In this document: positions 1-11,527 of the stretch, piece by piece
Numbering within the stretch: the stretch's first letter is position 1
How the letters are laid out: each line of letters opens with the position of its first letter
From: Acidobacteriota bacterium
Lineage (GTDB): Bacteria; Acidobacteriota; Terriglobia; Bryobacterales; Bryobacteraceae
NCBI GenBank assembly: GCA_018268935.1
Contig: JAFDVS010000066.1
Span: 247-51,752, forward strand
Direction: 5' to 3'
Length of the DNA stretch: 51,506 nt
Position numbers and translations under genes: made by a program
The notes under the pieces: generated by a model
The model's input: the letters and a program-made list of their open reading frames with translations, nothing else
Told to the model about the DNA's origin: nothing
Databases searched by the model: none

Positions 1-1
1 T

Positions 2-799
2 CACGTCAAAGGCGCCTTCACCGGAGCCATGGCCACTCGCAAAGGCTACTTCGTGGAGGCCAACCGCGGGACCATCTTCTTCGACGAAATCGGAACCATC
101 GGCATTGAAACACAAGCCAAGCTCCTGCGCGTGATGCAGGAAAAGGAATTCATGCCGCTCGGCTCCGGCGAAACCGTCAAGGTCGATGTGCGCATCCTCG
201 CCGCCACCAACGCCGAACTGAAAAAGATGGTCGACGAAGATAAATTCCGCGCCGATCTCTACTACCGCCTCAACGTCATCAACATCCAGCTTCCGCCCCT
301 GCGCGAGCGCCGCGAGGATATCCCCGCGCTGGCCGAGCATTTCTTCGACAAATACTGCCAGGAAAACGAAAAATTCCTCGGCTCGGACGGCCGCGCGCAG
401 TTGCGCTTCGACAACGAAGCGTTACGCATCCTGATGGATTACACTTGGCCCGGCAACGTGCGCGAGCTGGAGAACGTGGTGGAGCGCGCCGTCGTGCTCG
501 CAACCAGTTCCCTCGCCTCCGCCGACGTGCTGCCCGATCATGTCCTGCACAGCCAGGGCATGCGCCTCCGCCAGGACGAATCGTCACCCCTGCCCCCCGA
601 TGCCTCGCTATTCGAAATCGTCGCCGATTACGAACGCCGCAAGATCATCGAAACGTTGGAAACCTGCAAGTGGAGCCAGACGGAGGCAGCCGAAATCTTC
701 CGCATCCCGCTCTCCACGCTGAATCAGAAAATTAAGCGCCTCAACATCGACGTAAAGAAACTCGCCGAACGCGCCCGGGCCGAGCGCGCCGCAGGGTAA
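2..799 (+). CDS. Sigma-54-dependent response regulator/activator, 3' part
   Basis: This is the C-terminal 265 residues of an NtrC-type enhancer-binding protein that remodels sigma-54 RNA polymerase. The frame is open from base 2 and encodes the GAFTGA loop (bases 14-31), which contacts sigma-54, so the gene begins upstream of the window and the internal ATG at 29 is not the start. A Walker-B-like stretch, GTIFFDEIG, lies around bases 68-94, followed by the AAA+ lid with the WPGNVRELEN motif (about 448-477). A Fis-type helix-turn-helix (WSQTEAAEIF to LNQKIKRL) ends the protein. The receiver or sensor domain lies outside the window, so the signal is unknown. It faces the small coiled-coil gene, 42 bases away. 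Confidence 0.93.
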   Translation, partial: HVKGAFTGAMATRKGYFVEANRGTIFFDEIGTIGIETQAKLLRVMQEKEFMPLGSGETVKVDVRILAATNAELKKMVDEDKFRADLYYRLNVINIQLPPLRERREDIPALAEHFFDKYCQENEKFLGSDGRAQLRFDNEALRILMDYTWPGNVRELENVVERAVVLATSSLASADVLPDHVLHSQGMRLRQDESSPLPPDASLFEIVADYERRKIIETLETCKWSQTEAAEIFRIPLSTLNQKIKRLNIDVKKLAERARAERAAG

Positions 800-841
800 C
801 GCTTATTCTCTGTTTCCCTCTTCGAGGTCCGAAAGTCGGCG

Positions 842-1090
842 CTAATGAGCCTCTGCAATCCGGGCGAGCGCTCGAATATTCTGTGCGTCCTGATCGCGCT
901 CTTCTTTGGCGGAACGCGCATGTTCGTTTAGAAGACGCGCCTGTTCAATCAACCCTTCGATGTCCGCGTTGCGCGTCTTGGCGTCTTCCAAGAGCATGGC
1001 GATATGTTCCGCCTCGCTCTCCTGCCGGTTGGCGACGCGGGCGAGAATTGCTTCGATGCGCTCAAAACGTGCTTCCACTTCGGGGTTCAT
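842..1090 (-). CDS. Small coiled-coil hypothetical protein
   Basis: This 82-residue protein is rich in Ala, Glu and Arg and predicted to be almost wholly helical, with heptad-like spacing (for example RFERIEAILARVA near the start). It has no signal peptide or membrane segment. The ATG at 1090 is preceded by an AAGGA ribosome-binding site about nine bases upstream, so it is preferred over an in-frame ATG six codons earlier. I do not recognise a specific family; short acidobacterial coiled-coil proteins of this type are common and uncharacterised. It lies between the sigma-54 activator and a decayed NTPase gene, and context gives no function. Confidence 0.6.
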   Translation of the reverse strand: MNPEVEARFERIEAILARVANRQESEAEHIAMLLEDAKTRNADIEGLIEQARLLNEHARSAKEERDQDAQNIRALARIAEAH

Positions 1091-1167
1091 TGCGGGATTC
1101 CTTCCCAACTAACGGGGCGCTCTCTACGTTTCAGCATATCATCTGTCGGCGCCGCTAACTCTGAGAA

Positions 1168-2576
1168 CTACGGGGCGGGAGTGGACAGCAGGTCGAAACG
1201 CCGGCCGTCAGGGTATCGCTGTCCACCGGCCCAGTTGGCGAACTTGGCATCATCCAATCGGAATCTGGGCTCGTCGATCCCCAAAGTCTCGAAGCGTCCG
1301 AACAATCCAGATCTGTTCCTGTCAAATGTGCAATTCGGTGCAATGCCGGAGCGCTGTTCGGAAGAACAGGTTACCCCCATTTCAGAAGGTCGACCAATAC
1401 AGGGAGCTGATTCCTGCTCGCGAGAAGTCCCACTGCTTCACAAGGCGGCCGCGCCAGTCCTTTCGCACGCTTCAATGCGGCCGACAGCAGTTCGGGGTTC
1501 TCTCCCACCTGCTTCGCCGCGCCCTTCAGGGCGATCCCCAGAGCGCCAAGTGAATTCCAATTCGATGTCTTGTCCATGGCATCCATGATCGCGTGGGCCA
1601 GTTTGACGGCATCGCCACGCGTGAGTCTTCCCGCAAGAGCCGCAACCCCAGCACCGCCCCTGTCCAGATCGTCGGCGAGAATACCAGCTACCATGCGGTG
1701 CGCCATCCGATTGGCTTCGGATGGATCAATCACATCGACAAACGGGCGTAATGCCTCGATGATTCCCGCAAGCCTCCAAGCCAACGTTGTCTCACCATCC
1801 ATTTCTGAAATGATTCCTCGCACCGCGCTACGGAGCAGTTGGGCGTCGGCATCCCCCTTGGACACCAAGATTGCCGCATTGATCGGGTCAACGAAGTTCT
1901 CTCCCGCGCGCACAGCAATGTGTATGCCTCGGCTAGTTCGTTTGCGGCCAACCGAGTTGTATCTGCATCGAGAAGTGGCATCACTACGGGAACAAGCTCA
2001 GCCAAGAGCCGCGCTTCGTATGGATACGCACCTCTGTCCAATAACTCATCGAAACGTCGCAGCGGTTTCGGAAGCTTGCGCCTAGAGGCGCCTAGTTGAT
2101 CTACAAGCCGACGTACCTGATTCCGCCACGGCACGCCGGGGGCCACGGTCCCAATCTGGCATTCCACCCATATCAACAAAGATGGGCAGCCAGGCCTTCG
2201 TTTGCACAAGTTGCCTCGCCACACCAAGTTTGAGCAAGGTAGACTTGCCTACTCCGGATGGACCTTCAATGAAGAGGAGCGAATGCGACTGGGCAGCCTT
2301 GGTCAGTGCATGGATCAACGGCGCGCGTCCAACGAGACAGTGGTCGAGGTTATCCACTTTGGCAGAAAATATGACCGACGAATCGGGGGCCTGTGGAAAT
2401 TGAAACGCCTTCGGGTTCAATAAATGGGACCGCCGGCGTGCGGCTACCCAAGTTGAAATCGCCGTGACGATTGTGGCGACTGCCCCCAAGCTTCCAAGTA
2501 TCGCGGATGGCTCCATTTCATGGGACACAGCTCTCATTGCCTCGACGGTAGTCTGGACAATCTCTCTCCCAGACAA
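1168..2576 (-). pseudogene. Decayed membrane-anchored STAND/AAA-like NTPase with helical repeats
   Basis: Four consecutive minus-strand reading frames together read as one protein. The first (2576 down to about 2100) has a membrane segment (GSLGAVATIVTAISTWV), then a P-loop GPSGVGKST and PIFVDMGG. The reading frame then shifts near 2140 into a frame with helical text (RRFDELLDRGAYPYEARLL), shifts again near 1910 into repeats such as AVKLAHAIMDAMDKTSNW, and shifts a third time at a run of five Gs (about 1374-1378), after which text continues to 1168 (ETLGIDEPRFR). Only about 60 residues separate the P-loop from the repeats, so most of the NTPase core seems deleted too. Known family: STAND NTPases with C-terminal repeats act as signalling or defence switches. 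Sequencing error could explain single shifts, but neighbouring genes are intact. Confidence 0.68.
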
Positions 2577-2609
2577 GTGTATGTAAGGTTTTTAAAAAAA
2601 GACTCCCGC

Positions 2610-3272
2610 CTATTTTTTCCGCGCCAACGTCAGCCCATCCCCAATCGGCAGCATCATCTGATCCACCCGCCCATCATTCCGCATCGCTGCGTTAAACGCA
2701 CGAATCGCCACCGTATCCTCATCCTGAACCGCCGCATCAATCACCCGCCCATGCCACAGCACATTATCCACGCCAATCAGCCCGCCCGGCCGCAGCAACT
2801 GCAACGCCCGCTCGTAGTACGCCCCATAGTTCGCCTTATCCGCATCAATAAACGCAAAGTCGAACGTACCCGCCTGCCCCGCCGCCAGCAGCGAATCCAG
2901 CGTTTCCACCGCCGGGCGCAGATGGAGCCGAATCTTGTGTTCCACCCCCGCTTCCTTCCAATACCGCCGCGCCACACTGGTCCACTTCTCGCTCACATCA
3001 CAAGCGATCAACTCCCCATCGTCCGGCAGCGCCCGGGCCACACTGATCGACGAATACCCCGTAAACACACCCACCTCCAACGCGCGTCGCGCACCCATCA
3101 GGCGCACCAGCATGCCCATGAACAAACCCTGCTCCACGGTGATCTGCATGCGAGCCAGCGGATCGCGCGCAGTCTCCTCCCGCAGGCGAGTCAGATACTC
3201 GGGCTCCGGCGCGGCCACGGATCGAATATACGCCAGCAGCGCGTCGTCAACATGGATGTGTTGGAAGGACAT
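2610..3272 (-). CDS. Class I SAM-dependent O-methyltransferase (family 3)
   Basis: This 220-residue protein looks like a bacterial catechol/caffeoyl-CoA-type O-methyltransferase. The SAM-binding motif I is ALEVGVFTGYSS (residues 64-75), the metal/substrate motif is FIDADK (141-146), and DNVLW (169-173) follows. Length fits the family (about 220). There is no signal peptide, in contrast to the paralogue at 32715-33377. A GGAAGG ribosome-binding site lies just upstream of the ATG. It follows the carbonic-anhydrase-like gene by 12 bases and is probably co-transcribed with it, although TAAAAT at 3287-3282, nine bases before the ATG, could also be a promoter. The substrate cannot be inferred. Confidence 0.88.
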   Translation of the reverse strand: MSFQHIHVDDALLAYIRSVAAPEPEYLTRLREETARDPLARMQITVEQGLFMGMLVRLMGARRALEVGVFTGYSSISVARALPDDGELIACDVSEKWTSVARRYWKEAGVEHKIRLHLRPAVETLDSLLAAGQAGTFDFAFIDADKANYGAYYERALQLLRPGGLIGVDNVLWHGRVIDAAVQDEDTVAIRAFNAAMRNDGRVDQMMLPIGDGLTLARKK

Positions 3273-3284
3273 GGTCCTTCCATT

Positions 3285-3923
3285 TTACTTATGCGGCGCT
3301 ACCTTCTCCGTCATCGTGTCCAGATCCATCCACTTCACCATCAACTCGCCCTTGTCCACGCGCTCCTTGATCATCGGACGGGCAAGAAACTCGTTGAAAC
3401 GCGCCTCGCGCTCACCCACGGCAGCGGTCAGCTTCGGAAACAGCTTGCTTTTTTCCGGATCCGCCGCCGTCTTCTCCGCCGCGCAATCGGTGTGCGTGGT
3501 GAACACCACCACCTTCACGCCGTTGCCTACAGCGAGTTCCAGCATCTCCTCTTCCTTCTCCGATAACACGGAGCCCGCCAGGCGCAGCACGTAGTAATAC
3601 CGCCGCGTGTCGCCCGCAATCTCATTCGTATCCAATCGCCCATCCATGCACGCCACCATCGCCATCACCGGATGCCGCGAAGTCCGCGGAAACGTAGAGC
3701 GGACAGACGCCGCCATGTGATTCTGATCGAGAAACCGCTGCCAGATCTGCGGCGGTGTGGATTCATGGTGCTCCAGGTCATACTCCGGCAGATGATCCTG
3801 CAGCCGGTAGCCGATATTGATCATCGCCCCACCCAGCACGAATTCGATTCGCTGTCCCCACATCACTGCAATGAAGACGAAAAGTAAGGCGAGGATCCCG
3901 ATCCAAAGATAAAGCTTCTTCAT
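3285..3923 (-). CDS. Membrane-anchored beta-carbonic-anhydrase-like protein
   Basis: The protein has 212 residues. An uncleaved N-terminal membrane segment (residues 5-22) is followed by a soluble domain bearing the beta-carbonic-anhydrase zinc signature: CMDGR (92-96, Cys92 with the Asp-Arg dyad) and HTDC (His144, Cys147). The RLAGSVL stretch (114-120) matches the family position usually written RNAG. Known family: beta-carbonic anhydrases interconvert CO2 and bicarbonate and are normally cytosolic and without an anchor. I infer a domain facing the periplasm. Because Asn of RNAG is replaced by Leu and the core is short, it may be a carbonic-anhydrase-like protein of other activity. AGGAGG lies upstream of the ATG; it diverges from leuS. 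Confidence 0.75.
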   Translation of the reverse strand: MKKLYLWIGILALLFVFIAVMWGQRIEFVLGGAMINIGYRLQDHLPEYDLEHHESTPPQIWQRFLDQNHMAASVRSTFPRTSRHPVMAMVACMDGRLDTNEIAGDTRRYYYVLRLAGSVLSEKEEEMLELAVGNGVKVVVFTTHTDCAAEKTAADPEKSKLFPKLTAAVGEREARFNEFLARPMIKERVDKGELMVKWMDLDTMTEKVAPHK

Positions 3924-4000
3924 ATGAGTAGTTACGAGACCTCCTATTTCAATACATTAGCGCCAATCGCATACACTAGGAGTATCCCCCTCCGAAACCT

Positions 4001-6586
<2,586 letters not shown>

Positions 6587-6603
6587 GGAGGGGGCTTCCC
6601 TCC
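6587..6603 (+). terminator. Short hairpin after leuS
   Basis: GGAGGG (6587-6592) and CCCTCC (6598-6603) form a six-base-pair perfect stem with a five-base loop, immediately after the leuS stop codon. There is no T-run, so it would be a weak intrinsic terminator or an RNA 3'-end stabiliser. A TATACT hexamer at 6619-6624 just downstream is a likely -10 element for the TonB receptor gene. Confidence 0.4.
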
Positions 6604-6666
6604 GCTTGATATATCATCTATACTTTCCCCCATAGGCTACTTCCGAGTTTGCTGAAAGGGGCAAGT

Positions 6667-9600
6667 ATGAACGGGGTTATCGTCGCGGCGTGTCTGTTCG
6701 CCGCATCTCTCTTCGCGCAGGAATTCCGCGCTACCTTGAGCGGCCGCATCACCGACGCACAAGACGCCGTCGTGGCAGGGGTCAAACTGACGGTCATTCA
6801 AGTGGAGACGGGAGCCAAGTTCGAAGCCGTCTCCGGGGCGGATGGGCTCTTCGCTGTCCCATTCCTTCCGCCCTCCACCTACCGCGTCATCGCAGAAGCA
6901 CAGGGCTTCAAACGCTATCAGCGCGAAAACGTCATCATGGGCGCCAATGAGCGCATCGGGCTCGATATCCAGATGGAAGTGGGCGCGGTCACCGAAACGG
7001 TGAACATCACCGCCGAGGCGCCCATCCTGCAAACCGCCACGGCGTCCAGCGGACAGGTGATCAACACACGCCAGATCGAAAGCATGCCGGTCTCCGGGCG
7101 CACGCCACTCGCGCTCGCGCAGCTTGCGTTTGGCGTCACACCAAACACCGATCCGCGTTTCACCCGGCCTTTCGACAACGCAGGCCCGTCCGGGTTTTCG
7201 ATGGGAGGAGCGCCCGCGCAAGGCAACGAATTGCTGATCGACGGCGCGCCCGATACCACCGGGAACCTGCGTGTCGCCTATAACCCGCCCATGGATGCCG
7301 TGGCCGAAGTGAAGGCCGAAAGCTTTCAGGCCGACGCAGCCTACGGCCACACCGGCGGCGGCACCGTCAACGTCATCCTCAAGAGCGGCACCAACAACTG
7401 GCACGGCTCGCTCTACGAGTTCAACCAGAACTCCGCCTTCAACGCCACACCGTTTTTCACCAACAAGGCCGGCTCAAAAAAGCCCATCAGCCGCTTCAAT
7501 CAGTACGGCGGCTCCGTCTCCGGTCCTGTCACCATCCCCAAAGTCTTCAACGGCCGTGACAAGCTGTTCTTCTTCTTTTCCTATGAGGGCCTGCGCGACG
7601 CCTTGCCCGCCCCCTCCACCAGCACCGTGCCTACGCCTGCACAGCGCGGCGGCGACTTCAGCGCCCTGCTTCCCTTCGGCCCCAGCTACGCCGTCTACGA
7701 TCCGGCCACCGGCGTCCAGGAAGGCACCCGCGTCCGCCGCACCCCCTTCGCCAACAACATCATTCCCGCTAACCGCCTCTCCCCCATCGCCAAAAACTAC
7801 CTCCAGTTCTACCCCGATCCCAATCAGCCCGGACGCGCCAACGGCCAGGACAACTACCTCTCCAACACCAACGGCGAAATCAACAGCTTCTACAACTACC
7901 TCGGCCGCCTCGACTTCAACCTCTCCGAAAAACACAAGTTTTTCTTCAACGCCCGCCATAATTTCCGCAAGGGCAGCGGCGGCAACGGACTTGGCAAATC
8001 GCTCGAAGACAATCCCACCGCCACCAACGCGCTTCGCCGCATCAATTGGGGCTTCATGCTCGACGATGTGTACACTCTTTCCCCTTCGCTCATCATGAAC
8101 ACACGCCTCAACTGGACCCGCTTCTCTGAGCCTCGCGTCAATTTCTCCGAAGGCTTCGATTCCACCTCACTCGGCTTCCCTGCCTCGCTCGCAGCGGCTT
8201 CTCCCCGCAAGGTCATCCCCCGCATCCGCTTCAATGCCTACACGGGCATCGGCGACACCGGCGGCACCGTCTTCCCCTTCGACATCTTCCAGATCTTTGA
8301 AAGCTTCACCAAAATCGCCGGCAAACACACCTTGAAGTTCGGCTTCGATCTCCGCGAGTTCCGCGAGTCCAACTTCGACTATGGCTACTCCAACGGCGAC
8401 TTCATGTTCGGAAGCAACTGGACCGTTGGCCCGCTCGACAACGCCGCAGCCGCGCCCATTGGCCAGGACCTCGCCACTTTCCTGCTGGGTCTGCCCACCG
8501 CCGGAGCCTTCGACATCAACGCCGCCCGCACCAACACCAATCGCTACTACGCCGCCTTCCTCCAGGATGATTTCCGCGTGCGTCCCAATCTCACACTCAA
8601 CATCGGGCTGCGCTACGAAGCCGAAACACCCACTGTCGAACGCTATGACCGCTCCGTCAACGGCTTCGATGGCGCCACCGCAAATCCCATCTCCGCCGCC
8701 GCTACCGCCGCCTACGCCCGCAACCCCATCACAGAAATCCCCGCCGGCCAATTCAAAGTCAACGGTGGACTCACCTTCGCCGGCGGCAATCGCCGCGGCA
8801 TCTACGAAACACCGAAGGCCAATTTCTCCCCGCGCTTCGGCTTCGCCTGGACGCCGGGCTTCGGTGGGGGCAAGAACGTCATCCGCGGCGGCATCGGTCT
8901 CTACTACTTCAACTTCGGCATCGCCGGCAACAACAACCCCGGCTTCAGCCAGCAGACTCCGTTCGTTGCCTCGCTCGATGGTTTCCTCACGCCATCTTCC
9001 ACGCTCGCCAATCCGTTCCCCACGGGCGTACAGCAGCCCACCGGATCACGTCTCGGCTTGGGCACCTTCCTCGGACGCAGCCTCACCTATTTCAATGAAG
9101 CACCCGCGTATCCGTATTCGGCACGCTGGCAGATCTCCATCCAGCGCGAACTGTCCCGCAACAGCGTCCTCGAAGTCGGCTACATGGCCAACAAGGCCGT
9201 GAAGCTCGCCGTCGATCATCAATTGAACTGGGTGCCGCTCGAACTGCTCAGCCGCTCCCTCAACCGCGATCAACCGGTGATCAACCGCATGACCGCAAAT
9301 GTTGCCAACCCCTACGCGGGCCTGATCCCGGGCACAGGCCTCAACGGATCCCTCATCGCACTGAACCAACTGGTCCGCCCCTATTCGCAATTCACCGGCG
9401 TCACAGCGCAATCCCGGTCCGACGGCCAGTCCCACTTCCATGCCATGCAGGTGCGCTACGAAAAACGCTTCTCACAAGGCTTCCAGATGCTCGCCAATTT
9501 CCAGTGGTCGAAGCTGATAGAAAAACGCAGCCGTCTCAACGACGCTGATCCCGTCCTCGAAAAGCGCATCGCCGCCGAAGACCGTCCCTATCGCCTGGTG

Positions 9601-10101
9601 GTCAGCAGCAGCTACGATCTCCCCTTCGGCAAGGGAAAGCATTTTCTCACCGCGGCGCCACGAGCCCTCGATGCCATCGCCGGCGGCTGGCAGATCAACG
9701 GCATCTACACCATCCAGCCCGGCAGCCCGCTCGGCTGGGGCAACGTCATCTACTTCGGCGGCCCGCTCAACTACGACGGTCACCGCATCGACGGCACTCT
9801 CGACACCACGCAATTCAACCGCGTCCCAGCACAACAGCTCGATTGGAATGTGCGCACCTTCCCCACTCGCTTTGCCAATCTCCGCGCCGACAGCGTCAAT
9901 CAGCTCGATTTCTCCATCATCAAAGCATTCCACATCACGGAAAAGGTCCACATGACCTACCGCTGTGAGTTCTTCAACTCCACCAATCGCCCCATCTTCT
10001 CCGGCCCGAATCTGGCCCCAACCAACAGCAACTTCGGCATCATCACCAATCAGGCCAACCAGCCGCGCCGCATTCAGATGGCGTTACGGCTGGTTTTCTG
10101 A
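6667..10101 (+). CDS. Oar-like TonB-dependent outer membrane receptor
   Basis: This 1144-residue outer membrane protein has a signal peptide (MNGVIVAACLFAASLFAQ), then a carboxypeptidase-regulatory/CarboxypepD-type beta domain (about 20-105, starting ATLSGRITDAQDAVVAGVKL), a plug domain (about 110-230, with NELLIDGAPDT) and a long beta-barrel ending in a Phe (MALRLVF). The large Oar-like receptors of Acidobacteriota are thought to import oligosaccharides, peptides or metal chelates. The start at 6667 is chosen because AAAGGGG lies six bases upstream and the signal peptide begins there; an in-frame ATG at 6649 precedes the ribosome-binding site. There is no SusD partner nearby, as is usual for this group. 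It is transcribed alone and ends at a strong bidirectional terminator. Confidence 0.92.
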   Translation: MNGVIVAACLFAASLFAQEFRATLSGRITDAQDAVVAGVKLTVIQVETGAKFEAVSGADGLFAVPFLPPSTYRVIAEAQGFKRYQRENVIMGANERIGLDIQMEVGAVTETVNITAEAPILQTATASSGQVINTRQIESMPVSGRTPLALAQLAFGVTPNTDPRFTRPFDNAGPSGFSMGGAPAQGNELLIDGAPDTTGNLRVAYNPPMDAVAEVKAESFQADAAYGHTGGGTVNVILKSGTNNWHGSLYEFNQNSAFNATPFFTNKAGSKKPISRFNQYGGSVSGPVTIPKVFNGRDKLFFFFSYEGLRDALPAPSTSTVPTPAQRGGDFSALLPFGPSYAVYDPATGVQEGTRVRRTPFANNIIPANRLSPIAKNYLQFYPDPNQPGRANGQDNYLSNTNGEINSFYNYLGRLDFNLSEKHKFFFNARHNFRKGSGGNGLGKSLEDNPTATNALRRINWGFMLDDVYTLSPSLIMNTRLNWTRFSEPRVNFSEGFDSTSLGFPASLAAASPRKVIPRIRFNAYTGIGDTGGTVFPFDIFQIFESFTKIAGKHTLKFGFDLREFRESNFDYGYSNGDFMFGSNWTVGPLDNAAAAPIGQDLATFLLGLPTAGAFDINAARTNTNRYYAAFLQDDFRVRPNLTLNIGLRYEAETPTVERYDRSVNGFDGATANPISAAATAAYARNPITEIPAGQFKVNGGLTFAGGNRRGIYETPKANFSPRFGFAWTPGFGGGKNVIRGGIGLYYFNFGIAGNNNPGFSQQTPFVASLDGFLTPSSTLANPFPTGVQQPTGSRLGLGTFLGRSLTYFNEAPAYPYSARWQISIQRELSRNSVLEVGYMANKAVKLAVDHQLNWVPLELLSRSLNRDQPVINRMTANVANPYAGLIPGTGLNGSLIALNQLVRPYSQFTGVTAQSRSDGQSHFHAMQVRYEKRFSQGFQMLANFQWSKLIEKRSRLNDADPVLEKRIAAEDRPYRLVVSSSYDLPFGKGKHFLTAAPRALDAIAGGWQINGIYTIQPGSPLGWGNVIYFGGPLNYDGHRIDGTLDTTQFNRVPAQQLDWNVRTFPTRFANLRADSVNQLDFSIIKAFHITEKVHMTYRCEFFNSTNRPIFSGPNLAPTNSNFGIITNQANQPRRIQMALRLVF

Positions 10102-10110
10102 CCAAACACA

Positions 10111-10150
10111 AAAAGAGGGCAGGCCATCCATGGAGTGACCTGCCCCTTTT
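10111..10150. terminator. Bidirectional intrinsic terminator
   Basis: GGGCAGG (10117-10123) pairs with CCTGCCC (10139-10145), and flanking A-rich and T-rich runs extend the stem. On the plus strand it is followed by TTTT; on the minus strand it is followed by a T-rich run (the complement of 10105-10116). It lies 10 bases after the TonB-receptor stop codon and can serve both this gene and the convergent phosphoesterase gene. Confidence 0.7.
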
Positions 10151-10189
10151 GCAGACTTTCTTCAGCCTCCAGCTTCACGCGAACACTGG

Positions 10190-10217
10190 GGCAGACCATC
10201 GTATTTTGTGGTCTGCC
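10190..10217. other. Perfect nine-base-pair hairpin
   Basis: GGCAGACCA (10190-10198) is the exact reverse complement of TGGTCTGCC (10209-10217), with a ten-base loop. It resembles the terminator stem 79 bases upstream (both begin GGGCAG, then CCATC after one or two different bases), so the two may be related copies. There is no T-run. It lies 94 bases beyond the phosphoesterase stop codon. The rest of 10151-10311 shows no coding sequence. Confidence 0.5.
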
Positions 10218-10311
10218 ACGGCCGAAGGCCGCGCTGACAGCCCATTGTTTCCAGTCTCACACCCGTAGAATCCGGACCCACTGGAGGCCCTGCTGTTCTC
10301 TGTCTTCTCCC

Positions 10312-11403
10312 TCAATTCCCTGGCACTCGCTGTGGAGATAGCGAAAACAAATCCGGATCACTTTGGTTCACGGAAATCTTCACCCAGTGCACGTCGTTCT
10401 GCGCGAACACTTCCAGCCGCAGGAAGTTGTGAATGCGATCCGTCGGGCTGGCAGGCACTGCCACCGCGGTGCAAGGATTCGTCGGATTCGGCGGAACCGC
10501 TCCTGTGCAGGCAGGATACGTGCCCGTCATCGGCCGGTCAATCCGGTAGTAGTGCGTGTCTCCGTGAGCCAGAATCACTGGCTTGTTGTACGACACAGTG
10601 CGCGTGCGCAACGTGGAAATGAATCCTTCATAGCCAGAGATCGTATATCCCTGGCCCCCTTCCAGAAATCGCTCAAACGGATTCGCCTGGATCGCAATCA
10701 CCACGCCTTTGATCGTCGCATCCGCTGCCGCCACGTCGAAGGCGCTGTTCAGCCAGGCGAGGTTCGCCGCGTTCCGCGTCGCGTATTCAGCATCCATCAC
10801 CGCACGATACGGATTCGGCACCCCCGTGTCGGAGTTCGCATTCTGATACCCATTGTTGCTGCCTGGCATGTTCAGCGTCACAAACAGCACCGGGCCGTAA
10901 CGCCACCGCGAATTCTCCGGGTACCCCGACTGCCGCGTCACCGTCAGCTTCGTCACGCCCAGAGTCTGATTCGTCGGGTAGAACGTCGTGCGCAGAAACG
11001 CCAGCCGCGCCAGTGGATCAAACGCCCCATTGGTGATCCGGTGGCAATCGGTCCACTCATTGTCGCCGGGAACAAAAATCGCCGGCATCAGAAACGTGTT
11101 GAGATAGTTGCGATTCTGCGTGTACACGTTGTCGTCGCATCGCGAGTTTCCCTCTTTGATGTCGCCGACATGGATCACCAGATGCACCTTCTGCTCCGCG
11201 GTCATGGTGGAGTTGATGTCCGCGATCAGCCGTTCATAAGAGAGTGCTGGATAGACCTGCACCCGGTTCGGTGGTGTCCCAGTCACCGGCCCGTACGGCG
11301 CATCGCCGATAACGGCGAAATCGAACTTGTTCGGTCCTTGGGCGAAGGTAATCGCCGTCGCCGCGAACATTGTCGCGGCATATCGAATCATTGTTTGTCG
11401 CAT
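10312..11403 (-). CDS. Secreted calcineurin-like metallophosphoesterase
   Basis: This 363-residue protein has a signal peptide (residues 1-21, ending FAQG). Metallophosphoesterase motifs are VIGDAPYG (Asp34), IHVGDIKEG (80-81 GD) and VPGDNEW (113-116), which replaces the usual GNHD. A late ILAHGDTHYY supplies the C-terminal metal-binding histidine motif. The family hydrolyses phosphomonoesters or phosphodiesters using a di-metal centre; the substrate is unknown and the location should be periplasmic. The start is the ATG at 11403 or the GTG directly before it (11406), about 10-13 bases after AAGGAGG; longer in-frame extensions lack support. The gene is isolated between hairpins. Confidence 0.82.
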   Translation of the reverse strand: MRQTMIRYAATMFAATAITFAQGPNKFDFAVIGDAPYGPVTGTPPNRVQVYPALSYERLIADINSTMTAEQKVHLVIHVGDIKEGNSRCDDNVYTQNRNYLNTFLMPAIFVPGDNEWTDCHRITNGAFDPLARLAFLRTTFYPTNQTLGVTKLTVTRQSGYPENSRWRYGPVLFVTLNMPGSNNGYQNANSDTGVPNPYRAVMDAEYATRNAANLAWLNSAFDVAAADATIKGVVIAIQANPFERFLEGGQGYTISGYEGFISTLRTRTVSYNKPVILAHGDTHYYRIDRPMTGTYPACTGAVPPNPTNPCTAVAVPASPTDRIHNFLRLEVFAQNDVHWVKISVNQSDPDLFSLSPQRVPGN

Positions 11404-11475
11404 CACTCGAGGAAAGCCTCCTTGGCTGTGGTAAAACAACCATTCAAGACTATCGCATCCGAAAGCAGACGCGGC

Positions 11476-11507
11476 CAGGGTACTGGAACCCACGCCCCAG
11501 TACCCTG
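11476..11507. terminator. Eleven-base-pair perfect hairpin after serA
   Basis: CAGGGTACTGG (11476-11486) is the exact reverse complement of CCAGTACCCTG (11497-11507), with a ten-base loop. It lies 20 bases beyond the serA stop codon, in the position expected for a terminator of the serine operon, but no T-run follows on the minus strand. It could instead be an mRNA 3'-end stabiliser or a dispersed palindromic element. Confidence 0.5.
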
Positions 11508-11527
11508 CCTCGATTGACAGTGACTAT

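Noticed and set aside
3273..3287. TAAAAT nine bases before the first O-methyltransferase ATG counted as a leaderless promoter
   Set aside because: It includes the stop codon of the upstream gene and is followed by a good GGAAGG ribosome-binding site, so operon read-through is simpler; left out of the leaderless list.
2520..3566. Long open frame on the plus strand across the O-methyltransferase gene
   Set aside because: Arg/His/Pro-rich low-complexity text, typical of antisense shadows in GC-rich genes; the minus-strand protein has clear motifs.
6606..6624. TTGATA and TATACT as a -35/-10 pair before the TonB receptor
   Set aside because: Only seven bases separate them; the -10 may be real, but this -35 is not.
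10218..10240. GGCC-GAA-GGCC small palindrome as a terminator
   Set aside because: Stem of four pairs, no T-run; common in GC-rich sequence.
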